From: Omphalotus guepiniiformis
Lineage: Eukaryota > Basidiomycota > Agaricomycetes > Agaricales > Omphalotaceae
Assembly (NCBI GenBank): GCA_028554645.1
Contig: JAQOOI010000018.1
Location: 806,001 to 870,000 of the forward strand
Reading direction: 5' to 3'
Length of the DNA: 64,000 nt
Part shown: positions 33,813 through 45,114 of the stretch, in pieces
How positions within the stretch are numbered: position 1 is the stretch's first letter
Layout: each line of letters begins with the position of its first letter
The notes under the pieces: generated by a model
Database searches by the model: none
The model's input: the letters and a program-made list of their open reading frames with translations, nothing else
Told to the model about the DNA's origin: nothing
Made by a program: the position numbers and the translations under genes

Positions 33813-35088
33813 CTACTGTCGAACTCGTGCTTTATCCTTCCCTTCATTGGTACCCTCTCCCTCAACATGGCTTCTCGTTTTGCGTTCCGCCTTAGTGGCC
33901 TCCGTCGCCACTTTCTCAAGCGCTTCCCTGCGTAGGGCGGTCTTTCGATATCTCACATGACATTTAATGAAGTCGTCGACGACCCAGAGATCTTTATAAC
34001 CAGATAAGAAGTTGAACTTGTCGGCAGCCTGCGATTTACGTCGATGAGAGAACGAAATTTGGAATCATGAAAGTTCACCCACCTTGTTACGCACGTCGTT
34101 GAGTTTGTTCAAGGGTTGCTCACTCATTGGGACAGAGCAATCGAGCTTTTCCTCGACTAACTTATTGATGAACTTCTGCAAAGGACAACGAACGTCATGA
34201 ATGTATACGGGCAATGAACGGAGCGAAAAGACTTGCCTTGACTTTGTCGAAACGCTCGTCGGGCCATTTTAGGGCGGTGCGTAGGTTATAGCCCCCACGA
34301 CCCGGCCTTCCGACCTCTCCAGCAGGCTTCGTAATCTTTCCGGCATCGGAATCGGAATCGGAATCGTCGAACATCTCCCCGTCAGCAGGATGGGTGATGG
34401 ACGGCTTAGCAGGATGGGCGATGGACGGCTTAGCAGGATGGGCGACGGACGGCTCAGCAGGATGGGCGACGGACGGCTCAGCAGGACAGGCCTTCGCTGA
34501 ATTTGCATGAAAAGCCAAATTCTCCTCGTCGTCTGAGAAGCTGCCTTCTAAATGGTTGTTCGAGATGAACTGCTCCGTACTCTCATCGCTATCGTACGCG
34601 AGCATGTGGTTTGGGCGATGGTATGAGGTGCTCGATGGAAAGGAAGACGCCGCTACGTCAATGTCTGAATCGTAGTCGAGATCACTCTCATAGCTGGAGG
34701 GATGGGATGACGAGCGTGACGAGTGAGAGGTGGGTTTATGTGCATTCCTATCTGGCAATGGACGACGAGAACCACGAGAAGATGTGGAATAAGGAGAGAA
34801 CCTGCGGTCATTTCTAGGAGTACATTGCGGTCCGGAGGAGGGCGGAAGAAACTGCTGATCGAGAGTAGTGAAGGTCATACTCGACGGATACATTTCGACA
34901 TGATCAAGCGTCAGTGGACGACCATGAATAGATTTCGAAAAGAGCCTGGACATGATCGGCGACTCGGTAACGTTGGGTATGAACTGGGGAGATGTGCCTT
35001 CCTCAACCCTTATTATATATTTCAGAACTGGCTGGGTGGTCAAAAGACCTGAAACAAAGGATTTCTGATAACAGGGCGTAGAAGGCAT
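33813..35088 (-). CDS. acidic GYNL-type cargo protein, agaricomycete family of unknown function
   Basis: The start MPSTPCYQKSFVSG is at 35088. The N-terminal two thirds are disordered: Ser/Arg-rich, then acidic (SDLDYDSDIDV), then short tandem repeats of about ten residues (variants of AEPSVAHP and KPSIAHP) that correspond to 30-bp DNA repeats near 34380-34490. The conserved C-terminal domain starts GGYNLRTALKW and continues KFINKLVEEKLDCSV, KLNDVRNKAADKF and LSGYKDLWVVDDF, ending basic at KARVRQ. Three exons join in phase 0. The first intron has a GC donor (GCAAGT, 34236-34231) and the second GTGGGT. The GYNL...W and Y..LW..D pattern is known from many agaricomycete proteins, role unknown. 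It is divergent from the WD40 gene. Confidence 0.7.
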
Positions 35089-35437
35089 AGAGTAAAATCA
35101 GTAAAATACCCGAGATGAGCGGCGTGCGAATTCTACCCCTCTGTAATAGCACATCGTGTTTAGACTGCAGGTTCAACACAACCCTCTATAATCGTGCGAA
35201 TTCTACCCCTCTGTAATAGCACGTCGTGGTTTATCTGGTTCCAAAGGGAGCGATCAAGGACCTGTCAATGGACAAAGTAACAAAGAGACTTTTGGCACGA
35301 TATGGAGATATCCGCAAGTGGAAGGGAAACGTGTAAACCAACACATTAATGATGACTCATGTCGGTCCGGCTGTGTCCTTTGAAGCTTTAACTAGCCCTT
35401 GTCCCAAGCTTTGTATTTAAACAACAAGTATGGGCGT
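35089..35437. promoter_or_regulatory. divergent promoter with two recurrent motifs
   Basis: TACCCCTCTGTAATAGCAC followed by ATCGTG (35133-35157) and by GTCGTGG (35203-35228) are 70 bp apart, as in the RING promoter near 15.4 kb. A partial copy lies at 35180-35195. The block separates the GYNL-type gene (minus) from the WD40 gene (plus). Confidence 0.6.
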
Positions 35438-37630
35438 TCTATGGGTCAACGCCTCATTTGCAAGTTGCACCCTATTTCTTTGCTATACGCCGCCAACTTT
35501 ACCGATTCTCGTTCCGTTATGTTCAACCTCGATTTCAGCTCGATGATCGGCTTCAGTTCCTCATACAAATACTTTTCGACACTCACAGGTCATCGTGATG
35601 CTGTTCTATCTCTCACATTCTCTGCCAATGCGCGTTTTCTGGCCACCACCGGTATGTTTCTTCCGCCACCCCCATTTGGCGTGTTCTTAAATCTACCTGT
35701 ATACAGGGTACAGCGGTGTTATGATTTGGGACATGACCACCCAGCAGTCTGTGTCGATGCCACAACTTCCTTATGCACCACAAAGCTCAAAGCACTTGTT
35801 TGCAACTACATCTTGGTTGTACTTCGAGTATTGGGATCGACACGTTCTGCTTCTTGGTTCTTTGCGCGGTGATATCATCGCTTGGGTATGGAACGAGGGA
35901 GAAAAGGTGCGTCTAAACGTTTATGTTAATGTTCGTTTTAATTTTCTCACTGCAGTTTGTTTTAGACTTTTGAGCCTATGAGTAGGGCGGCTCCGATAGA
36001 ACCTGACGAATATGTTATGTCGCTTGATGTACATCAACAAAAAATTCCTCACGGCAAGCTTGGGCGCATTGTAGCCTCGGCAGGACAGTCTGTGCGAGTA
36101 TGGACGTTGACGGCGTCCGGAGTTATGATCAACATCTTTACAACGACTCTGGAAGTGGGATTCTTACCTCGAACTGTCCGTTTCTGCAACAGAACGCGGG
36201 ATGTTTTCGCTTTTGCAAGTACCGGAGGTGGGATGTGAGTAATCTTCTGCCTCTCATTCTTGAAAGCTCGCATTTTGATTCTTTGACAGACAGCAGCTAG
36301 GTCATAAGACAGGAGATGTCCGATCGAGGAAGACTTTTGGCCCGCATAGGATGTGAGTGTTCAATCTAGAATCTTAAAAAAGGAAGTCTCAAACTGTTGA
36401 ATAGGGGCAACGCAAGCCTAGATACCACAGGAGCCTGCTTCATCGCCTGCACTGGAAAGGACTTTCAGATGTTCCGAATCGGTACACTAGAACACATTAA
36501 AACCTACGAGGGTAGTACTTCTGCCGTCCTTTTTCCAAAGGATGTGATTTTCGCGGAACAGAGTAAAATTGTTGTTGGGGGGACAGACTGTGGCTTTGCT
36601 TTTGTATATGACACCATCAGCGGCAAGAAAGTTCAAGAACTTCAGTATCCCAAAGGCGGTCTGGTTCAGCATGTCGCGGTAAGCATCACAGGTGCAAACT
36701 TAGATGGCATTATTTAATTATAAGTTGTTTTAGGCATGCACACTTCCGGACTGCGACTTGATTGCCATTGCTGGTAGCACGTTCTTAAAGGCAGCAGATA
36801 TCATCATTTTCCGCAAAGCTCACCGCAAGTCCTGGTTTGCTTTCTTGCGAAGGTGTATTCCCGAAATATCGCTGTCCACATTCCTTCTCCGTCTATTCGT
36901 TTTTTCCCTCGCACTTCACAGCCTTCATCATCTCTCTCTGTCCTACTTACCCGAGGCACGTACACCATCTTATTTTATTTTGTTTTGCGAATCTATTGCT
37001 AAATCCAGCGCTTCTAGAACTGGTCTCACCATGCACATTGGCTTGGCGTCGATCTTACGGAGCAGGGTATGGCCGAGGGGACCCATGTTGCGAACGCAAC
37101 AACAAACTTAATCGTTTCACGTGAGTTCCACTGAATAGTTGTCTGTGTAACATCCACTGACTTTGTGTATAGTAAAACAGCCCCAGTTGATTAAACCTCG
37201 GGACGAGTTTGCCACCAGTCACACCTTGTACGAAGAGATCCAACTTCAGCAGAGCGGTGCTGTTCACGTTGCTGTTCAGGAAGAGTTTGCTACCCTTTTT
37301 GAAGAAATGCAACCTCAGCAGGACGACGCAGTTCAGGAAGAAAGTGCGAGTACATCCTTTGCCCAGGATGAGTTTGGCGTTGCATCCTTTGCTCAGGATG
37401 TGTCTGGCGTTACATCATTGGCTCAGGATGAGTCTGGCGTTACATCCTTTGCTCAGGATGAGTCTGGTGTTACATCCTTTGCTCAGGATGAGTCTGGCGT
37501 TACATCCTTTGCTCAGGATGAGTCTGGCGTTACATCATTGGCTCAGGATGAGTCTGGCGTTACGTCTTTGGCTCAGGATGAGTCTGGTGTGACACTTGTT
37601 AATCAGGAGACTGCTTTGATCTTGCTCTAA
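35438..37630 (+). CDS. WD40-repeat cargo protein with repetitive acidic tail
   Basis: I place the start at the ATG at 35438 (MGQRLICKLH); the Met at 35519 (MFNLDFSSM) is equally possible. Spliced exons give WD-type blades: TLTGHRDAVLSLTFS, SGVMIWDMTTQQS, RVWTLTASGVMINIF and CTGKDFQMFRI. The first intron (GTATGT) joins ATTG to YSGVMIW in frame. Near the end come QGMAEGTHVANATTNLIV and KQPQLIKPRDEFA. The tail is about eight copies of a 10-residue unit, ESGVTSFAQD. WD40 propellers serve as protein-binding platforms; no enzyme is seen. It lies 142 bp upstream of the transposase gene on the same strand. Confidence 0.75.
37350..37605 (+). repeat. 30-bp coding tandem repeats in the WD40 gene
   Basis: About eight copies of a unit containing GCTCAGGATGAGTCTGG encode ESGV-TS-AQD. 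Copies differ at a few bases, mainly TTT against TTG codons, so length polymorphism is likely. Confidence 0.85.
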
Positions 37631-37772
37631 TAGAGGGTGTCGTGGTAACGATGTAGAATAGTTCATGTTGAAATTCCTATCTTCCTATCTTCCATACTCA
37701 GTCTTTTGAACGGCCAGTCGTTGGGCGTAATTACATAAGCTTAGATTCGGACTTCTGTGCTTATCAAATTGC

Positions 37773-40700
37773 ATGAAAGGATACATTATGTCTTCTGCCT
37801 ACCGGGACTTACTCACTCGAAAGCTTAAGGCAAGCTCTTCAAATCATTCTCGAGGCTCTATATCTTCGAATGCGTCTCTGAATTTATCAACTTCATCCTC
37901 CACGTCAGAGTTCTATCATGATGATGCCGCACAAGAAGATTCTCAACGACACGAAGGCTCTTCCACTGTTCGCGGTACGGATAACCAATCTGAACATGGA
38001 TTAAGAATGATGGCTACTGCGCTCCTGAACAGACCGAAGGACCTTGCTGAGGTTCCACGCCTCAGTGAGTCTTCGGTCTTCACTGGTCTAGCAACAGCTC
38101 TGGCAAAAACAAGTGGTACGTGGTTACGTGGCCTAACACGTTGATCATCTGCAGGGCAAGGCTGACTGAAATTCCAGGCTACAGATGCCCTTGCTGAGAA
38201 GTTAGATTGTGGAGATCACATCAACGAACTTTCATGGGAAGAGAGACTGGTGCCAGACAGGGACGGTTATAGGCACCCCTTCGGCGACCCAAAGAAGACG
38301 AATATGGCTACGGCTAGAGCAGTCCTGAGTGCAGCCCGTTTGAAGGAGCTGGTGGAAAAATCGCAGCAGAGACTAACAGAGCTATCTTCAGACGCGGGAG
38401 ATACAGCTATTCAGTCTACCCTAGTTGAGATCGAGCGCACTATCTCTCATGTTCGTGCCGGCTTGAGGCCGATCAAGCGAGCTTCAGCCCAAGAGCTTGT
38501 GCAGCAAGCGAAGGAACTTCTGGGGGTCTTGGAAGGTTCGGTTGCGATCTGGCGTCAAAATCATCCCGATATTACTCCATACAAGATTGACAATCGTAAG
38601 TTACATATTTTTTGTCTGCTTATAATAAATTTCTTAACACCACCTCCGTAGTAGGCAAAGCATTTCTGGACACCCCGACTAGTAGTTATCATACACCGAC
38701 TCTCATCGCATATTGCCTAGCACTGGTGAATCGCCTGTTCGAAGGAGCTGGGAATCGAGGCGCGAATTTCATGCTCAAAGCCTTGAAATTGTTTGGATTG
38801 TCCTTGACTCATCTAAATGGCGGTCCCAATCTAACCCAGGCAAAAGCGCTGTCTGACATACCCGAGTCAATTGAGACTCTCGAAAATAAACTCAATCTTG
38901 ATGTGGTGGGTATACCGTATGCAGTGTGCCCTCAATGCAGTTCCACCTACCCACCTAAATATCATGATCGCTCCGCGAAGCCCGTGTATCCTCAGGAATG
39001 TTGCGAACGATCCGCAAAACTCGAAGCTCCATGTGGAGCATCATTACTGGAGAACGGTAAACCCATCAAGACGTTCGAATATTACCCTTTTTTCGAATGG
39101 TTCGGGCGCTTCATTACTCTTCCTGGCATCGAAAGAATTGGAGATCAATTCTGTGACCACATCACACGCTATCCAGACGCACCTGAAACAAAACGACTTG
39201 CCACAGATGGAAGTTTTGTGCGCGAGTTCAGAGCTGGCGATGGCAGTCTTTTCATTGCAGACCGTGGCATCGAGGGTCGATGGTTCTTCATACTTCATGG
39301 CGATTTTTTCAACGTCGAAGGAAATCGTGTTCGTGGTCGTACCAGCTCTACCGGTGTAATGGGCATGACATGTCTTAATCTTCCCCTCGAGATACGCAAC
39401 GACCCTGCCTATATATATGTCCCCGGCATCATTCAAGGACCGCATGAGCCAGACGCGAAAGAGGCTGAACATAGGCACTATCTTCAGCCGCTTGTGACAG
39501 AACTAGAACTTGGATATACTCGTGGAATGCAGCATAAGTCTCATAATCTTGGAACCTCGGAACGCAAGGTCTCCCGCGTTGCGCTGGCATACGTCTTAAT
39601 GGATTCTAAGGCGGCCCGACCTTTTGGAGGTTTCCTTGACGTTACATCTCACATCTTCTGTTTCTTGTGTCAGTGCTGGCACATAGCGCATTTAGGTCGA
39701 ACGGACTGCGAGACTTGGACTGCTGTCAACGACGACTTCTTACGAGAAGGAGCTGAATCATGGCGACAGGCAGACTATAAAAATGAACGCAAGGTCTTTG
39801 AGGATTACCACGGCACTCGTTACTCAGAACTCTGGCGCCTTCCATACTGGAAGCCATCACAACAATTATTGGTAGATCCTATGCATACGATGTACTTAAA
39901 CATACAGCAGCGGTTTTTTCGAGATGCACTAAGCCTAGACAATCCTGAGTCCAGCATCGAGAAACCCAAGAAAAGCGTCTATCGGGCGTATTATCATGAT
40001 TTCTTCCCCCCTCCACCTCTTTCGTCTCTGCCTCCACCCGGGACGACTGTTGGCGAAAACCCAGGCCGAAAGTTTCAGGACATCATCAACACTCTGACCT
40101 CGTACACAGATTCGGATCAGCGGTTGTCAGTTCTGGAATGGAATCACCTTTCCTTGCCGCTGCAGACTGCCCGTACATCTAGGATGGAGAAGCTAAAGGA
40201 TGTCATCGCGAAGGACATGCGTGCTTTTCAGGGTATAAGTGATGTACACGAAGGTCTCTCACTTCCAGCCCCAGCTGCTCACACAGAGAAGCAGGCATTA
40301 CTGAAGCGCCTCGAACGACAAAAATGGATCGTTTTAGCATATGTCTGTAATGACCTCATGGTGTTCCCCAGTAGCTGCAAAGAACGGGTCCAGACGCAGA
40401 TGCATTTCGATAAGAAAGATTTCACAAAAAATGCCATGGCGGAAGTACTGGTTCAATGGGTAATTTCATCTAAACACTAAAAGTATATTGCACTGACCGA
40501 ATTTTATCGGTAGCGCGTCGATGATATCGAAGAGACGGACACATTTATTTGGCCATTCTTCACCCCCACGAACCTGGCACCTCCATCCATTCCGTGGGCC
40601 CAAGGGTTGGTGCCGACAGCGCAAGAGTCGGAAGCTCCCACAGGCTATCGTGTTCTCAGCCCAGAAGACCACCTTACCCTCTTGAAAGAATTGACAGATG

Positions 40701-42367
40701 TTATGAACTATCATTCTGCATATAGAATAGGGCACCTTCATCGTGTGTTAGTGCAACCACTAAGTTCAGGAGAAAAAGGGTTGGATTTACTACGAAAGGC
40801 TCTTCAGGGGGTGCCTGAACAAGCTCTCGCTTTTGTTTGCACAGATATAAATCGCTTGCCGGTGGGACGATTAGGAAAGGCGAACTTAGTTGAGCAATTG
40901 GTATCTTGGGTGAGTTCGGGTTCTCAACCATATTATTGGTAGAACCTCATCTAAGAATTAGAGGGCGGAAAAACCCAAGGCAGCTCTGGAGCCTGTAGTC
41001 ATCGATTCCCGGTCTGTCCTGAAAAGGGTGCAAGAGTCAACAAAAGCTGTCATTACTCCGGCTTGGATCTCTAATCCACCATCTGATATTGGGCTTCCGC
41101 GCGCTGGGACTCTGAAAGCTGATCAATGGAGAACTATTTTTTCGATACACCTTCCCCTCGCTCTGCTAAGCCTCTGGAATGTGGAATCGCCTATAGCTGC
41201 AGCAGACGCAAGCAATATGATAGAAGTTCTCAAAACCTCCATGGCCTTAACGTGCGCGTCAATAGTTATGACGAAGAACACTCTGACACCGCAACGCCGG
41301 GAGTTGTTCCGACATTCTCTTCGAGAGCATGTAGTTGGTCTCAAACATAACTTCCCCGGATTTATACTACCATCGCATCATCTCGGATTCCACATCTATG
41401 ACTTCATGGAATCTTTCAGCGTAGTACGAAATTGGTGGTGTTTTCCTTTCGAGAATATGATTGGAAAGCTGCAACGGATTCCAATAAATCATAGAATTGG
41501 TAAGTGAAATGTATACCGTTTGATTTCTCGTCTGAGGTACACTGTGTAGGTGAATATGAGCATACATTGCTGCACTCTTTCTACAAAGGCGCGAATTTTC
41601 GGCAGTGGCTTTTGCGGCCTGAATGTCCCCCGCTACTGAAATTTTGTCGAGATCTCTTGGACACTGCCTATGGATATCATACCCAAGTGGCATTGTTGGG
41701 CTCGACATTTGTAAATGATGAAGATGGGAGAAATGAAGATATAGAAGAGGAATTTGAGGCCCATATCGCTTCGGAGAACCCTTTCGCATTGAATAATTCC
41801 CATTACTTGGGCCGTGATTCCTCTCGACCACCTCATTTAATTTCTACACCTCTACCTTCTGAACTTGCTCAATTACTCAAAAGAGCTGACGTTCGGTGTT
41901 TTTCTCGCGTCCCTGCGCAGTATGGCTCATATACAATTCCTGGCCCCATCGCTATTGGAAACAGCTACATCTGCTATTTCCCAGAAGGAGATCTGAAGGC
42001 GGAGTGGGTTGCGGGTCAAATCCAGCATATTTTCGAGCATAATGGGAGAATCAAAATGGCGGTCAGACGTAGCAATTATCTAGGGCGTAGGGGCCCTGAC
42101 CCGTTTGCGGCGTTCTGGGAAAGGGGCTTTGAAGCTAAATCTGTGCCGTCCTCGTTTTCTTCAGAGCTCGAAATTGTCAATAAGGATTGGATTATTGCAC
42201 ACACCGCAAGATGGGAGTTGAGTGTTGATTGTACTGTTGTTCTTAGTTTGAGCCGAGTAAGTTCTTGCCTTAGAGCACCTAACCTCACATCGTTCTTACG
42301 CATGTCTACGACAGGATTAGCTTCCCGGACCACGGAGCTCAAAGTAACGCTTTCGATGGTGACTTGA
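37773..42367 (+). CDS. tnp2-like CACTA transposase
   Basis: This is the catalytic transposase expected to cut the CACTA ends. The start is MKGYIMSSAYRDLL (37773), or the Met at 37788. A helical region follows (ARLKELVEKSQQRLTEL), then a zinc-binding pair (VCPQCSSTYPP, YPQECC). The tnp2 core has FFEWFGRFITLPGIE, a likely catalytic Asp in FILHGDFFNVEGN, GMTCLNLPLEIR, YVPGIIQGPHEP, HYLQPLVTELELGYTRG, HIFCFLCQ and SELWRLPYWKPSQQLLVDP. The C-terminal half has LKADQWRTIFSIHLPLALL, FPGFILPSHHLGFHIYDFM and VVRNWWCFPFENMIGKLQR. Introns at about 38114, 38598, 40468, 40909 and 41502 all join in frame. The last exon is uncertain: a splice near 42258 would end the protein earlier. I see no disabling mutation, so it may be active. 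Confidence 0.85.
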
Positions 42368-42748
42368 ATGTCCTACAAGAACAATAGTACTTATACTCTA
42401 TGAACACAAGTCTATAGCAAAATGTTGCGAGATCGCTGATAATATACTGGCTCATCCTTCAATGTTCGATGGTCTAGAATTATTTCTGTAACATCAGATC
42501 GTAGATGTGTGTAATGAAAAATCGGTCATGGAATATCGCGTATTTGGCATGACTTTCTTCGCTTTTCTTCGCCGCTCGGGTTTCGATTCGAACCTGGACA
42601 GCGTGGCGCCGATTGGGGGACAGTTTGTGCTTCCCGCTTTGACTTGGAGCTTAGATAAGCACCAATAACGCTTTGTTCGCCCCTGGTTCACCTTCTGTAT
42701 ATATTCGCCACTCGGGTTGTAGGTCATGCATCCACGCAACCACAATCC
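42368..42748. other. intergenic stretch
   Basis: No gene seen. It contains the probable promoter of the next gene. Confidence 0.5.
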
Positions 42749-44616
42749 ATGAACCGGAAGAGAAAGGCCCACCCCTCTTCGAACTCGCCTCGTTTGTCTC
42801 GAAATTCAGTAGGTGTTCCTATAAACTCAGCAATCTCACTAATGTACATGGTTGAATAGAAAGTCAGGGTCATAACGCACCCCACCGCCGAACTGTACCA
42901 GCAGAATGAAGCATTAACTATGGAAAACCAACTTCTCAAGAAAAGAATACAACTAATGGACGAGGAGTTGGACGACCTGATGGTGTGTTTGTCATGAGAA
43001 CTCCACTCTCGTATCTGTAGCTGACACTCTGATCAGAACACAGATTCGGTAGCACTTGTGGCCCTTCATGGAGCACGGAAGGAATTGTATCGAGAATTGG
43101 TGGAAACTAGGCTGGAATTAGCTTTGCTCCGCGATCGCTTCGAATCAACAAGCGAAAAGGTTGGAATGGGCGGACTGTCGTGGTACGGTGGCTCACAGAA
43201 AATTTGACAGGTACACAACTCCGGGCCAGGAGCAACTTTTCAGATGGAGAAAGTGGCTACCAGCCCTACTGGTCCAGGTACGATGGACACTAAGGTATGG
43301 CCCCATTTCTCTATACTACTGCTGAATGTTGACGTTGCCATCAGGAAATAAATCAATCGGAAGAGCCGGCTCAAGAACTTAACGTACCAACTCCTTTTGA
43401 TTCTTCGGCCACACCAAGCTCGAGCTGTGCCAAGAGCTCCAACTTCATCCTCGGGCGAGCAGAACCCTCAGAAGATCTCACGTCTCGAAAACCGCAAACA
43501 CTTGGTGCACCTCAATCACAGGATGCAACTAGTGGTTCAATTCCTGACGGTCTCTTCCCTGATTCCCGCCCTCCACTGTCTCCCTCTCCCTCTGAAACAC
43601 AAGCCACAGCAGTCGTAAATAGCACCGTCAACAGCTCCAAATCCATCCTAGGACAGGCAGAATCTCCAGGAGGCCTCACGCCTCAACATTTGCAGACACT
43701 TGGTGCCTCTCAACCACAGGGACCAGCTATTCCTGACAGTGTCCTTCCTAATCTTCCGCCTGAAGCTAATGACACTCGTCCTCACCCACTAGCTCCCAGC
43801 GCAGACATTGACTCTGACGCCGTCGCGCCAGGAATTCAGGATATCACTAACACCGACAACGGTCCGCAGACACTTGGTGCCTCTCAACCACAGGGACCAG
43901 CTATTCCTGACAGTGTCCTTCCTAATCTTCTGCCTGATGCTAATGACACTCGTCCTCACCCACTAGCTCCCAGCGCAGATATTGACTCTGACGCCATCGC
44001 GCCAGAGATTCAGGATATCACTAACACCGACGACGGCCATGTCCTTCAATATCCTCAAGACGCGGCCGAAAACGAAGATGCACGTAAATGGTTTTCCATG
44101 GCTTTTGTCTATTTGAACGTTCACCTTGGCAAAGAGTACCGCTGTTTACTGGAAAGATGGGTGGTTCTTGAGTGGTCTCACCATTGGAAGAATCCACGAC
44201 GTGGCTTGCTGGCGGAGGGCAGACCCGAGGAGCTGTCGCATTGGGTTTGTAACACGAGGTATAATCGCTCAAATAGCGAGCCGAAAATTACAGCAGGCTT
44301 CGGGTCCAGTTTCTCTCTGAAATTTAGGAGTTGGTGGTCAAAGCTAAAACCGACAAGCTCTGTGGGTTTCCATCCTGACGCTGGCTATTGGAAAACCGTG
44401 GACAAATTCGGGGCAAATGGTTGGCTAAGTGTGCTTGCATGCTTAAAGTGGTGGGGAACGAGCTTGCAGTACGAGAACATAGAGGAACGGCTGATGTTGA
44501 AGGGAGATTGGATTCGGGCAGTCATAGAGACGACGGAGGTGTTAGACGGTCTGCTCGCCCATAGAGGTGTCGGGACGCTGAGCACAATGACTAGGCCATG
44601 TCGAGGTTTTCCTTGA
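42749..44616 (+). CDS. coiled-coil cargo protein with a Trp-rich agaricomycete C-terminal domain
   Basis: The start MNRKRKAHPSSNSPRLSRNS is followed by spliced coiled-coil exons: ELYQQNEALTMENQLLKKR and ARKELYRELVETRLELALL. A long Ser/Pro-rich linker holds a 174-bp tandem repeat (58 residues, starting QTLGASQPQGPAIPDS at 43693 and 43867, with a weaker older copy near 43493). The C-terminal domain reads LLERWVVLEWSHHW, GRPEELSHWVCNTRYNR, SWWSKLKPTSSVG, KFGANGWLSVLACLKWWG and VIETTEVLDGLL. I know this domain from many agaricomycete proteins of unknown role. Four short introns keep frame. The gene follows the transposase on the same strand and could be a second protein of the element, as tnpA is in plants, but that is conjecture. 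Confidence 0.7.
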
Positions 44617-45114
44617 TCGGTCAGAGTAACTCTTTCTCGCCCGTCACGTATTTTATTCTTGTCATCATCCTTTCACCTTGTACCTTAATTTACTTAGTTG
44701 AATGGCAACGACATCCTTTCAAACTTTCTTCCCTAAGTTTTCCTGCATCAGCACACTAAACCACGATTCAAGAATGGAGACGGCATACCTAGTGCTCGCC
44801 TTTGACATCGTGCGATTGCATGGAGTGAAGTTTGTAATATGAAATCGCCTTTTTTTCTGTGCAGTCCCCTTTTTTCCGTGCAGTCGCTACCGCCAACATT
44901 CGTGCTTCACCCACGTGGTACATTGAGGGTCGCGAATCCTAGCGCAAGTGGACTTAGTTGTTTTTTCATGGAGAATCTCGCCTGCCTAAGGATTTTCAGA
45001 CCTCACGAAGCCGCTGCGGCTTGCAGAGCCTCCTCGTAGTTCCTTGATAGACCTCAAATTCAACATGATGTACATAATTAAAAGGAAATACATGCAAGTG
45101 GAGCAAACAAGACA
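44617..45114. other. intergenic stretch between convergent genes
   Basis: No gene seen. It holds a short tandem pair around 44853-44884 (CCCCTTTTTTCCGTGCAGTC-like). Confidence 0.5.

Noticed and set aside
37209..37592. 127-codon frame rich in HPLLRMSLAL
   Set aside because: It is an out-of-frame reading of the WD40 gene's 30-bp repeats.
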